From Pseudocercospora fijiensis CIRAD86 (taxonomy: Eukaryota; Ascomycota; Dothideomycetes; Mycosphaerellales; Mycosphaerellaceae), in the NCBI RefSeq assembly GCF_000340215.1, contig NW_006921532.1, positions 2,955,337-3,019,336 of the forward strand: a DNA stretch of 64,000 bases, given 5' to 3'. The position numbers and the translations under genes were made by a program. The notes below the pieces were generated by a model that saw only the letters and a list, made by a program, of their open reading frames with translations, was not told the origin of the DNA and made no database searches. Positions 1 through 10,935 of the stretch are shown one piece after another (positions within the stretch are counted from its first letter, which is position 1; every line of letters starts with the position of its first letter).

Positions 1-2038
1 TTCTAAATCGCTACTATTAAAGGCCTAAGTCTATAGTTATAGCGTAGTGCTTAAGGATAGGGTTGCTAATAATAATAGTAGCTCCTTTATATAGGTTGTC
101 TATATCTACTATATAGGTAGTAAAGTCTAGTAGGCGTTTATTTCCGAGGTTGTCCTTTAGAACTATAGGAATATAATAGGCCCTATAGGTTAAACGCCGG
201 GCTTTATTAAACTAAGCAAGGGTTAGTAGGTTAGCTCTATTTAATTATTGAAGGTCTAATTACTTAGCTAGGCGATAGCTAATAAGGGCACTAACTGAAT
301 TTCCTAGATCTAGTATAACCTTAGTCTAATAGTTAGTACCCTTCGTATCCTATATAAGGTAGGTACGTATAATAGCTAGCACAATATCGATAGTTTTACG
401 CCGTATAAGGCTAATAGTTAGTGCGGCGCTTATTCTTTTTTCGACTAATTAGAAGGACCGATAGGGGTAGCGTTAGCGGCTAAAAGGTGCTTTCGGTATT
501 TAGCGGTAGTACGGTTAATTCGGGCCTAGTCCTTAGGTTTGTCGCATTAGCCTAGTAAATAGCTAGTACTATTACAATTAAAGCACTTTAATCTAGTTAG
601 TAGATTGCCGTAGCTATTATTATTATTAGTAGAGCGGTTAGTATTATAGGGATACGAGCCCCTTCTACGGCCCCTATCGCGGCCTCCTCTATATAGCCGT
701 CGGCTACGGCCTCTTCTACGGTCGTTACTATTCCTATTATTAGCACTATTATCCTAGTAGGAACCTTAGTTTCCCCCGCGGCTACTATAGTTGCTACGGT
801 TAGTACTAGTTAGTCGGATCCTTAATTCTAGTCGTTACTAGAGCTAGATAGCTCGTTTAGCTATTTCTACTTCGACTATAAATTAAATATATATTAGATT
901 AGCTTGTTTAAATATACGGCGACGGTCTAATTCGAGGACAAGCTCCTATCTAAGCTTTAGGCGTATTTCCGAGATCTATATAGAATTAGTCTTAGCTAGA
1001 AGGTTATCTTTAAGGGTCTTTAAATAGGCCTCGAATAAGCGAGCCGATTAATTAGTCTTTTGTTTAGCTCGAAGATACTAGTCCTAAGCGTATTATTACC
1101 TTAGTATAGGGTTTCTAAGGGTGTCTAGTATAATAGTCTTATAGGTTTTCTACTAAATAGTAGTCTAGTTACTAAGGGAGTCGAAATAATTATCCTAAGT
1201 GCGTTTTAGTTCGCTATTAATATACTATATAGCGTATACGACTAAGGAATAGTTATCTAGTAGCGCTCTTAGTACGTTGCGCTAGTTAAGCTTATAGTCG
1301 CGAATATAGTCGTTATATTGCTTCCGACTAGAGCTATCGAATATAGTACAATCCTTAAGCTTAGTATCCTTCTTCTATATAGAAGGTCCTACTACTAGTC
1401 CCGGTTTAGTAGTAGTCGTTAGGGCTTCCTATAAGCGGCGAATCTCGAGGAGATTATCCTTTAGCTATTGTTCTTATCGTAAGGCAGTAAGCCTATTCTA
1501 AGTAGCTTCTTAAAGCCTCGCTACTAGCTAGGGGCCGAAGGCTAGTTAGCTATATCGACGGTTAACAATATTACTAAGGATATCGTTAACGGGCAACGAT
1601 AGGTTATCCCCTTCGATTATAGGTTCTTTAGTAGGCCCTCTACTAGGCTCTTTAGTAGGCACCTTAGTAGAAGGCACTTTAGTAGGCACTTCGGTAGGCA
1701 CTATACTACTAGCGTTATCGTTACTAGCGCTACTAGCGGCGCCGCGGTTGTTATTGCTTCGTAATAAGCCGGCTATTATAAGGGACAATACTAATAATAT
1801 ATTATAGGCCCCTAAGGTACGGATATAGCGGAATTAGTAGATATCGGCTTAGTACGATTAACTTAGTATAATAGGCCGTATAGAAGGCCTTACTTAATAA
1901 TTAGTACGGTTGTTTTAATAGAATAGTACGTATAGGTCCCGTTCTTCGGATATAATATAGTTAGATTAATAGTTTTCGTAGCTATACCGCTAAAAGCTTA
2001 AAACAAGGACTATCTAGCTACTGCCCTTAGAGGGTAGA
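1..2038 (-). mobile_element. RIP-degraded Ty3/gypsy-like gag-protease remnant (outer element)
   Basis: This stretch is strongly TpA-enriched with few CpA/TpG, as expected after RIP. Read on the minus strand it still shows a gag-type CCHC zinc knuckle near 545-590. The pattern is C-x2-C-x4-[H]-x4-C, with the His codon now Tyr and a Gln codon now a stop, both explained by C-to-T changes. Further downstream on the minus strand, near 260-320, a stretch resembles the aspartyl-protease active-site region. The Pro/Thr/Lys-rich open stretch at 1546-1788 would be near the gag N-terminus. The element runs off the left edge of the window. At its right end it is broken by the insertion of the 2039-8734 chromovirus, and its continuation is probably 8740-9250. 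It is non-functional. Family assignment beyond gag-PR is uncertain. Confidence 0.7.
2034..2038. repeat. Target-site duplication GTAGA, left copy
   Basis: GTAGA lies directly before the left LTR and is repeated at 8735-8739 directly after the right LTR. Five-base duplications are usual for Ty3/gypsy insertion. The identical copies show that both ends belong to one insertion event. Confidence 0.85.
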
Positions 2039-2214
2039 TATTAAGATATTAATTAAATAGCTATCTAAATTAATAACGAGTTAAAGAAGAAAGAGAGAGA
2101 GGCTCTCTCGCGGAAGAGGCTTTTATCTACTTAGCGGATACCTTAGGTATTAAGCTATACAACCTATAGTTATATAACCTCGAATTGTATATATAAGTCG
2201 CTAAGATCGTAATA
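2039..2214 (-). repeat. 3' LTR of the chromovirus (left copy)
   Basis: 176 bp, matching 8559-8734 with only a handful of transition differences, for example near 2146-2175. The copy begins TATT and ends AATA on the plus strand, a short inverted terminal match. The boundaries are set by the GTAGA duplication and the adjacent purine tract. Confidence 0.92.
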
Positions 2215-2217
2215 GTA

Positions 2218-2229
2218 CTCTCCCCCTTC
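2218..2229 (-). other. Polypurine tract of the chromovirus
   Basis: On the minus strand this reads GAAGGGGGAGAG and lies three bases before the 3' LTR. That is the position of the plus-strand DNA synthesis primer of LTR elements. It fixes the orientation independently of the protein remnants. Confidence 0.8.
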
Positions 2230-2364
2230 GTAGGCAACGTCTACGGCGCTTTATCTACTCGTTACTTATATAGTGTTACGATTATAGCGACTAATAATAG
2301 TACGCTCGGTCGTATTAATATCGCTAAGTTAATAATACGTAGTTACGGCTTACGCGGATAGCGC

Positions 2365-5300
2365 TTATAATAGTCCTTTACTACTTCTTACGTATTAGTA
2401 GCGTTCTCGGCGGCTTCCTATATCGGTTTATTATATCTAATCTATTTTACTTTATACTATATATTATCTCCTTTGCCTTTTATATCTAGTATTCTTTCTA
2501 CCTCCTACTTCTTATTACCGTCGATAACTAGCGGCGGCGGTAGCTCGTATCGTTAACTAGGTATGCCTATTTTAGGTACTAGTATAAGTAACGAAGTATA
2601 GAAGACGTTATAGATACGTATTAAATTAGGCAGCTTTAGTTAATACGTATAGGGCGATATTACCTTAGTAATCTTATACGGTCCTAAGTTCTTAACGTCG
2701 AGTTTAACGTTAAGTCGATCTGTACTTATATCTTTAAGCGATAGGAAGACTTTATTACCGATACGATAGGTAGGAGCGGGTCGGCGGTATTAGTTAGTTA
2801 AGTCTTCTATATAAGACTACTAATACTATATCTATTCGATAAGATATATTTCGAGGCTTTATAAGTAATCGATCTAGGCTTAAGTATTATTATCTAACGG
2901 CAAATCTTCTTCTAGTAGGGTTAAAGGTTTACTTCCGAGACGAGGATTGTAACTATAGCTAGCTTAGAATAGTAACAATCCTATAGTTTCGGAGGGTATA
3001 TTATTTATTATAAACTCGGCGACGGAGAGCTAGAAGCTCTAGTCGTCTTACTTATAGTTTATATATAATCGGAGATATTCTTCGATAACTTTATTTAAGC
3101 GTTTAGTTTGTTTATTAGTCTATAGGTAACGAGCGGTTAATAGATTACGCTTAATATATAGGCGCTTATATAAGTAGTTCTAGAATTTAGAGATAAACTA
3201 TATACTACGGTCGGAAGTAATAGTATCTAGAAGACCGTAAAGCTTCTAAATATAGGTAAGGTAGGTATCTACTACTACTTAAGTATTCGAGCGTCCTTCC
3301 TTATATATAAATAGGATAAGATATTATATCTTAGTTAGTCGATCGATAATAATAAGGATCGAGTTATAACTAGAACTATTAGGAAGACTAGTAATAAAGT
3401 CTATCGTTACGCTCTTCTATCGAGTAGTCGGTATAGATAGAGGCCGAAGAAGTCTTTATTTAGCTTATCTTAAGGATTTAGTCCGGAGGTAGATATAGTA
3501 GGCGCCGATATATCGTTCGACGTTCTCGTATATTTATAGCTAATAGTAGCTATAGCTAACGAGGTAGAACGTTTTTATAATACTAGGATAGCTAGCGGTA
3601 GAATAGTCGTAGTATACGCGGATAATATTAGTATAGAGCGACTTATCCGTTTCCTTAGCTTCTAGTATATAAAGATAGTCGTAGTAGAATAGGAGGTTAT
3701 TATTTTTAACTTTATAGTCTAAAAGAGATAATAGGAGATTATTAGAAAGGTCCGCTCTACTACGGAGATATCCTTTTACTTATTAGAAGAGAGTATCCTT
3801 AATCGAGGTATCGCGAATTCGCTTAGTAATATTCTCGGCGTCGATAAAGATCTTAGCGCCGAGAGTTTCTATAGCAAATATAATTATACCGTTACTTATA
3901 GTATTAATACGGGCTTTCGCAAATTAAGGTTCGTCGTAACCCTTATACTAACCCTAACCCTAAGGGTTATCGTCGTAAAAAACGCAAAAGTCGCAAAACT
4001 ATCCGTTTCTTCGAGAATTGCAATTATTTACCTTAGGGTTACGTAACCCTAACCCTAACCCTAACCCTAACCCTAACCCTAAGGAGAAGATTTTATATAT
4101 AGCGGATCGGAGGCCTATAGCTAGGTTATATAGCTCTAATACGAGCTAATAGTTGTATTTAATACGTAGGTCCTTAGCTAATAAAGGTAGGTCGGTAGAG
4201 TAGCGTATAAGTAAGTTCGGCTTAGCTCCTTATTTACTAAGATAGTACGTAATCTCGAAATTAAACCTACTAAGGAATTTACTCTAGCGAGCTTAGCGGC
4301 GATTAAGTTACTTAGTAGATATATAGAACTATAGATTACGGTAATTAGTAATAACTCGGATAGGCTCCTTGTTAGAGCGGTAATCTTCTAATTTAGGTCT
4401 CTATAATTTAAAGGCTTTAATAATAGCAAGAAGCTCTTTATCGTAGATTTTATAGTTATATTTAGCGGGCGTTATCTTCTTCGAGAAGTAAGTAACGGGT
4501 TTCTATACGCTATTAGTATATAGTTAAGATATAATACTAGTAGTAATATAATTAGAAGTATCGGTCTCGATTATTACGGATAGGTCTAAGTTATAATAAG
4601 CTAATACTAGCGTAGAGACGAATATAGCTTTAAGTCGTTTAAAGGAGTCTTAGTAGGCTATCGTTTATACGAAGGGCGTATCTTTATACGTTAGTAGGAC
4701 TATAGGCTTAACGATATATACGAAGTTACGAATAAAGCGTCGATAGAAGTTTACGAAGCTAAGGAAGGACTATATATCTTTAATATTAGTAGGAATAGGC
4801 TAGTCGTATACGGCTTCGATCTTCTTATCGTCTATATAGATACTATCGGTACTAGTAACGAGGCCTAGGTATTTAACTATTATTACTTTAAACTCTAACT
4901 TTAATATATTAGCTCGTAGGCCGGCTTTAAGGAGTATATCTATTACTTAGCGAACGTAATAGCGATATTCTTCGATTAAATTAGAATAGATAAGTATATT
5001 ATCTAGATACGCGGTATAGAATACGTCGAGGAAAGGTTAGAGAGCGTTATTAATATATTACTAAAAGGTTAATAGCGCGTTATAGAGCCCGAATAGTATA
5101 ACCTTATATTCGAAGAGACTATAACGGGTACGGAAGGCTATCTTCTACTCGTAACCTAGCTCGATACGAAGTTAGTTAAAGGCCGAGATAATATCGAGTT
5201 TAGTATATATAACTACTTTACTTAATCGATCGAGTATCTCCTAAATAAGAGGGATAGGGTATCTATTCTTTACTATAATCTCGTTTAGCTTACGGTAGTC

Positions 5301-6400
5301 TACGTAGAACTATAAACCTCTACCGGGTTTCTTAACGAATAGTACTAGCGAAGAGCACTATAAGGCTAATACTTAAATAAAGCCCTTATCGAGGTTGTCC
5401 TTTAAATAGTTATATAGGACCTCTAATTCCTTATACGATATACTATAGAGCGGGCTATACGTCGTTTCCTTACCTTTAATAATATCGATATAGTAGTTCT
5501 ATCTAGGTCGGTATAGTAGTAACTTCTTCGTATCCTTCTATAAGAATAATATTAGCCTACCGTAATAGTACTAAGGGACTTTATCGGCCGGGTTAATATA
5601 CTTCTTCTTAGCTATCTCTTTTTCTATATCCCGTAACGACGCGGCGAATACGAATAACTCCTTCTTTTTTATTTACTAGTCGAAGACCTATACGCTTACT
5701 AGAGCTATAGTTATACCGGCAATATAGATAAGCGGTAGTAATAAGCGTTTCCGTACTAGTCGAGGTAGCGGAATTAGTAAAGGTAAAGGCGGAGATAAGA
5801 ACTAAGTTAATACCGATCGGCGCGTAGGACAATTACGCTATACGTAGTACTTTCGTATCGAGTCGATAAGCTTTACTATATCGGTATCGTCCGATAGGTT
5901 ATAAGCTAGTTATTATTAATAGTACTATATTACTACGGGTTCGGCGTAAGCTAGCGTATCGTTATCTTCGCAGTCGGATAAGCCGTAGGCGCGAACGATA
6001 GTATACGAGTCGTTATAATATTCCTTATAGTAATCGGAGTTAAACTATACTCGGTTAAGCTTCTAGTCGATACGAGGGTTATATTTATTAAGCTATAGAC
6101 GGCTAAGGATAATAGGATAATATCCTAATATAGTAAGGTAGAAGGCCCTATATTCGATATAGCTATTAATATTAATAGTCGCTCTAGTATACTAAGTAAC
6201 GTCTACTATAAAACTACCGTCGAAAGTAGTTAATCTATATAGCTCCTTTAGGCTATAGATAGGAAGCTAGTATTAGTACGCGTAATATAAGTTAATAAAA
6301 GATAAACCGGTATAACCGCAATCGACTATTACTAATAATTAATATTCGGTATTCTACCCTACGTCTAATATACTAGACTAAGGTTTATTATAAGCTATTA
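2365..6400 (-). pseudogene. Chromovirus pol relic (RT, RNase H, integrase, chromodomain)
   Basis: On the minus strand, about 5340-5280 reads as the fungal gypsy RT start: F-V-K-K-P-G, then Y-V-D-Y-R-K-L-N-E, then K-N-R-Y-P-I-P-L. The conserved L-D-R-L-S-K and T-K-L-D-I-I-S-A-F-N segments follow. Integrase core similarity (I-D-F-I-T-x-L-P, then I-I-I-D-R-L-T-K) lies near 3430-3300. The 3' end reads P-P-P-L-V-I-D-G, then E-V-E-R-I-L-D, then a chromodomain-type W-E-A-A-E-N ending. In-frame TAG and TAA occur at Trp and Gln sites throughout, so no product can be made. The upstream limit is approximate, and the protease and RNase H boundaries were not resolved. Telomeric DNA interrupts the frame at 3948-4082. 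Confidence 0.85.
3915..4082. repeat. Telomere-repeat-bearing insertion inside the retroelement
   Basis: Two telomere-type blocks lie here: CTAACCCTAACCCTAA at 3948-3963, and six CCCTAA units at 4047-4082. A perfect 20-bp palindrome at 4033-4052 joins one TTAGGG to the CCCTAA array through TTACGTAA, a head-to-head arrangement. Between the blocks the sequence keeps several CpA dinucleotides (near 3920, 3984, 3993 and 4020), unlike the RIP-swept flanks. The patch therefore probably arrived after RIP of the host element. CCCTAA itself has no CpA and cannot show RIP. Confidence 0.8.
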
Positions 6401-6836
6401 AAGTATAATATAAAACGAGATATTAATTATCGCCCTTAGGTATAATACTTCCTAATAATGCTAATAAACTAATCTATAAATCTTTCTACTATTAATGTTT
6501 CCTTCTATAATAGTAGCCTAGGTCCTTCGGTAATAACGGTATAGGTAACTCTATCGGTATAGGCTTTTAAACGCAACTTTATCTAAGAGCTATACTTTTC
6601 CCTCCTTATCGCTACTATAAGCGTCTTTATTATTAGTAGGAGGTAGATTAGCTAGAGCGGTAGCGGTAGTACTAAAGGTAGAGATATTAGTATTTAGGCG
6701 ATTACTATAGCCTTAAGCGCGGCGGATAAGCTCTAGATAGATAGTATCGGAGTAGACGTAATTACTACCGTAGAAGCGATATAGTCCTTCGTAGCGGCGA
6801 CGATCTCTCTCTTCGAGCGTTATATAGCGACGATTA

Positions 6837-6872
6837 CCCTAACCCTAACCCTAACCCTAACCCTAACCCTAA
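6837..6872. repeat. Second interstitial telomeric array, six CCCTAA units
   Basis: Six perfect CCCTAA units interrupt the region between the gag and RT parts of the chromovirus. They are in the same orientation as the array at 4047-4082. No extra un-RIPped sequence accompanies them, so this looks like a simple insertion of telomeric units. Confidence 0.85.
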
Positions 6873-6879
6873 GTAGCGG

Positions 6880-8550
6880 AGAGATCTATAGCGTCTAAGT
6901 TATAGATAGTCGTAGTCGTAGTAGTAGTAGTACCGTTACTATTCGCTAAGGTAAACTATCCTTAGTTATTATATAGAATAGTATATCCTTATAGAGGGTA
7001 TCCGTTACTAGAGCCGCTAGCGTTATTACTATAGCTACGGCTAGTATTAGGGCCTTAGTTAGCGGTACTACTAGATCCTAGCTTAGTATTATTACGATTG
7101 CTTTCTATATAGTACTAACGGAGCTAGTTATCGATAATAGTTAGTCGGCGATAGAGTAACGAAAAGTTAGTAGGCTTATTATATATATTACTAAGCGCTA
7201 CCTTTAATTTAGAAGACAAGCTACGCTTAAGGGCGTTAACTTAAGCTCGGCCTTTATAACTAAGTAAGGCGTTAAGTCGATTAAACTCTACGAGATAGTA
7301 AGCAAATTCCTTATTCTTCTACTTTAAGTTGTCTATTTTATAGCTAGTAGTAGCGACCTCGTTAGGGTTACCGAAGGCGTTAACTAATAGGTTACGGAAG
7401 TCGTTAAGGTCGTTAAAGTCTATAATTACGCCGTATTCGTCGTAACGGACGTATAGTTAGACTATAGAACGGGCCTTGCCGGTAGTACGACTATACGTAT
7501 ATATTAGTCGGTCCTATAGTATTAGAAAGCGATTATTATTAATTATTAACTTAATCGTAAGCTTAGTAAGGAAGGGTTTTAGCTTTTTACGGTCTCTATC
7601 GTATTTCTCGGGGTCTAGATACTTCTCGCTCTTACTATATCTAGTATAGTTATTATTATCGTCGATACTATAGTTAAATCGAGAACGTCGGAGAGGCTTA
7701 GGTTAGTCGCGAAAAGTAAAGAGGTCGAGAGGTCGATAGAATAAAGGTCGGCTATTATCTAATATAGGTCCTCGACCGATTAGATTATATAATAAAAACG
7801 CTTCGGCGTCGCGACGAGCGCGAGCGGCTTGTTTACTAGCTCGTCGGGCGATATCTTCTATAGAAGACTATTATTATTATAGGCGAGCGACCTACTAAGC
7901 TAGGTTATTATACTACTATTACGTAATAACTAAGGAGTTATATACTAAATCGGCGGCTCGACGCTAGTATTCTACTTTAGTCCGAGCCTATACTAGCTCG
8001 CTATTAAGATAAGTATTAGTCTTATAATAAGCTTATTATACCTATTCTAGTATCTCTACCTCTTACTAGTATTACTAACGAAGTGTAGCTACTAACTAAT
8101 ATAGCTTAGTTATATACTAGAAGATATATTTAGCGGCCTCCTACTCGTTTACTTTATTAAAGAACTAATAGAAGTCTTAGAGGCTGCTAGGTAGCGGCTA
8201 TCGTAGTACGCTATCGATATTAGCGAGACTAGGTCGTAGACCTTGCGGTAGTTATAGTAGTTCTAGTATACCGTTTAACGGGGCCCTAGCTATTCCTACG
8301 TAGTTAGGCGTATTCGTATATTCCGAGCCGCTACCGCGATCGGTAGGCGGTTTTAAAGGATCTATAGCGAATCGGCGGTATTACTATAGTCGGGTAGCTT
8401 ACTATACCTAATATAGATTAGTATATAGGTCTATTAGTACTATCGTATAATAGGGAGCGTAGAAGGGCGATAGCGATCGCCGGCGGCGTAATTCCTCGTA
8501 TAGGCGTATACGATAGTATCTACGACGTTATCGTAGGTAATAAAGGAACT
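6880..8550 (-). pseudogene. Chromovirus gag region relic
   Basis: By position this is the 5' coding part of the minus-strand element, between the 5' LTR (8559-8734) and pol. RIP has destroyed the frames and I could not recognise a zinc knuckle or capsid motif. The call rests on element structure only. Confidence 0.5.
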
Positions 8551-8558
8551 CGTTATTC

Positions 8559-8734
8559 TATTAAGATATTAATTAAATAGCTATCTAAATTAATAACGAG
8601 TTAAAGAAGAAAGAGAGAGAGGCTCTCTCGCGGAAGAGGCTTTTATCTACTTAGCGGATACCTTAGATATTAAGTTATATAACCTTTAGTTACGTAACCT
8701 CGAATTGTATATATAAGTCGCTAAGATCGTAATA
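8559..8734 (-). repeat. 5' LTR of the chromovirus (right copy)
   Basis: The second 176-bp LTR copy, nearly identical to 2039-2214 and followed directly by the GTAGA duplication at 8735-8739. On the minus strand it is the promoter-side LTR. The few differences between the copies are transitions and could be RIP rather than age. Confidence 0.92.
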
Positions 8735-8739
8735 GTAGA
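8735..8739. repeat. Target-site duplication GTAGA, right copy
   Basis: Matches 2034-2038 exactly and closes the chromovirus insertion. Confidence 0.85.
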
Positions 8740-9250
8740 TCGAATACTATATAAGAAGGGTTATATTAGTAGGTAGATAGGGTAGTAGTAAATTAGTATA
8801 GTATTCGATAGAGGTTTAAGAGGAAAGAGAGGAAGATAGGCTAGTTAGCCTAACGCTAAGCGCTAAGCCCTACCTAAGGCATTAGGACCCTAGCTTTACT
8901 TAGTCTAGTTATATACTAATTATATATAACCTCTAACAACTCTATAAAGTAGAAGTCGCCTTTAATATTAGCCTCTAGATAGTAGAAGAAGTCGAAGTTA
9001 GAAGCGCTATTTCTTATAGGCTCTCGCTAGTTTAAATAGTTAGTTACGCCTCGACTAGTAGTACTAGTATTTGCGTATAGATTTACTTTCCTATTATACC
9101 TACCGCTCTTTATTACTACTATCTTTTTCGAGGTATTTGCTCGTAATAGTAGCGGCTATTATAGTAACTATAGTAGTTATAATAGCTTTATTTTCTATAG
9201 CTATCTATAGCTAAGGTCTGTAGCTAAAGTCTATATCCCTAGAAGGTCTA
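8740..9250 (-). mobile_element. Probable continuation of the outer retroelement (5' region or LTR)
   Basis: RIP-type sequence continues past the chromovirus for about 500 bases and fades near 9240-9290, where CpA- and TpG-bearing sequence resumes. Removing the nested element would join this stretch to 1-2038, upstream of the outer gag on the minus strand. It is therefore best read as that element's leader or LTR. No second LTR copy is in the window to prove it. Confidence 0.5.
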
Positions 9251-10935
9251 GAAGGTCTGTAGGTAGGGGCTCTTTACTGCGCTAAACCACATTCAACTAC
9301 ATGCTAACTAGCCTCTTCTAAAGGTCCGTAAAAAGGGCCACACCAATCCTTCACCTAACGGTCACGAGCTGGCGCTTATTTGGAAGCCGGTGGCTGGATT
9401 GACCACTTCTGAAGGTCCCTGTTTCGACACGCAACAATCATAATGCTAGTCGAGCTGGTGGCCAGATCGCATTCGCAAATCTCATCTCACAACCCATGAC
9501 CCTGCACTGCTCGACCTCTCCGAAATGCCTCACCAAACGCAACGAAAAGGCAGTTCTTCAGAAAAGTCTGCCATCGTTGATCGGACGACACGTTCGATAG
9601 ATCTGCATGGGAGCTGTACCTGCAGGGTAGGCGAGGCGCCAATCGAATCGAGCGTGCGTGCATTATTCTCCTGAAATTCGCATTGGCAGGCCTGGCCTCT
9701 GCCTGGAGCTCCGCATTTCCCTTTCTTCGCCTTTCCATTGGGAGACTTTCGGTCTTCACTCTTCACGCTGGGATAGTCGGGATCACGGGTTCTACAGTAC
9801 TTCCTTGCGCTGAGAGATGAACAAGATGGAATGGTGCGGGGAAGAAGCCTCGCATCGCATCGCACACATTATTGAGCCCAGAACAATGTCGTCACCTTTT
9901 TGGTTACATCTCCCTATATCGATAGCTGCAGACAAGGTCCGACTGTCTGAGGACTGCAAGCTATGAAACTTCTCGTCTGAAGTCGATCGCCGAACCCGCA
10001 AAGAACCACATTAGCGAAGACTGCCGACAACCGTTGCTAACTTATATGTAGAAGCAGAAGCGAATAAGCCGAGCTCGACTCGTGCCACCGCCACAAACAC
10101 GACCAAGCTGACAACTCACGATCGGATATGTTCGTTCTGGTATCACAGAGGCTCTTGCGATAACATGAGTAGGCCCGATGGCAGACCTTGCTTCACGAAT
10201 CACGAGGCAGTGCACGGGTGAAGCTGTGCTTCCCATTTCCTGCTTGCTACCACAGACAACCTTGTGGTCTTGCTGCGAGAAAGTCTACTGTTTCACCAGC
10301 CAGCCCGATCAGTATGATATCACCATCGGCCGTCTCAGGACCTCAGCAATCGGCAGGACCCCAGCAATCGGCAGGAACGAGCAAGAAGAGAAAGTGGTCC
10401 TTCACATCTTACCCGGAACCGCCCAAAGGCTGGAAATAGCTCAAAGAAATTCGATGTGGCAAGAATAGGTGATGACGAAAGTACACGATACCTTGGTCAT
10501 CGAGATGAACCGCGAGCTCCAAATAGTAGCACTATTGACTGCGATGATGCTCCTGCGGATGCGCACGAGCGTGTTCGCCATGCTAATTCACGCACCGAAT
10601 GAGACCGTGGACGCACAGGTAGGAAGCGAGCGCCAAATTTCGATACGGCGAGGCAAGTCCCAGCAACGCGATCAGCTTCTTCTGGCACCTTGAGCCATGG
10701 CAGATGTGCGCATGCAGAGGACGGGAAGAATGGGTTCTATTGTCCACACAGGCATCATTCCAGCAGTAAGACTAGTGCGCACTCTTCCTTTCTCTCAGAG
10801 CTCTCTAATCTTCTATACCCTCCAAGTATGGTACAGGCTCCTCCAAGCTGCGTCCATGGCCTGGTGCCCTAGCGATGGCCCGGAGACGCTTTCCGAGGAG
10901 GACACGGACGAGTCTCCTTCTTCATCCAAATACAC
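9251..10935. other. Un-RIPped intergenic region, no supported gene
   Basis: Normal base composition returns here. Open frames on both strands are short (at most 111 codons), overlap one another and resemble no family I know. One plus-strand frame ending at 10439 has a twofold GPQQSA repeat and a basic KKRK tail. It might be the 3' end of a decayed gene, but I cannot support it. Confidence 0.5.

Larger units (their letters stand above)
2039..8734 (-). mobile_element. Full-length RIP-inactivated chromovirus (Ty3/gypsy LTR retrotransposon)
   Basis: The element is complete: two near-identical LTRs (2039-2214 and 8559-8734), a GTAGA duplication on both sides and a purine-rich tract inside the left LTR. 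The tract shows that transcription ran on the minus strand. Protein remnants on the minus strand come in the order RT (about 5340-5100), integrase (about 3430-3200) and a chromodomain (about 2550-2365). This is the PR-RT-RH-IN-chromodomain order of chromoviruses. Every frame is broken by TAG/TAA at former Trp or Gln positions. The LTR ends are TA...TA, consistent with RIP of the usual TG...CA. The element is inserted in an older gag-bearing element and itself carries telomere-type repeats at 3948-4082 and 6837-6872. Confidence 0.93.

Noticed and set aside
1546..1788. Intact 80-residue minus-strand gene
   Set aside because: It is an open scrap of the degraded outer gag and is preceded and followed by RIP stops in the same frame context.
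4044..4082. Chromosome end (true telomere)
   Set aside because: Coding remnants of the same retroelement continue on both sides of the CCCTAA array, and only six units are present.
10188..10439. Plus-strand frame with a GPQQSA repeat and basic tail
   Set aside because: Might be the end of a decayed gene, but only about 30 residues look protein-like and no upstream exon was found.
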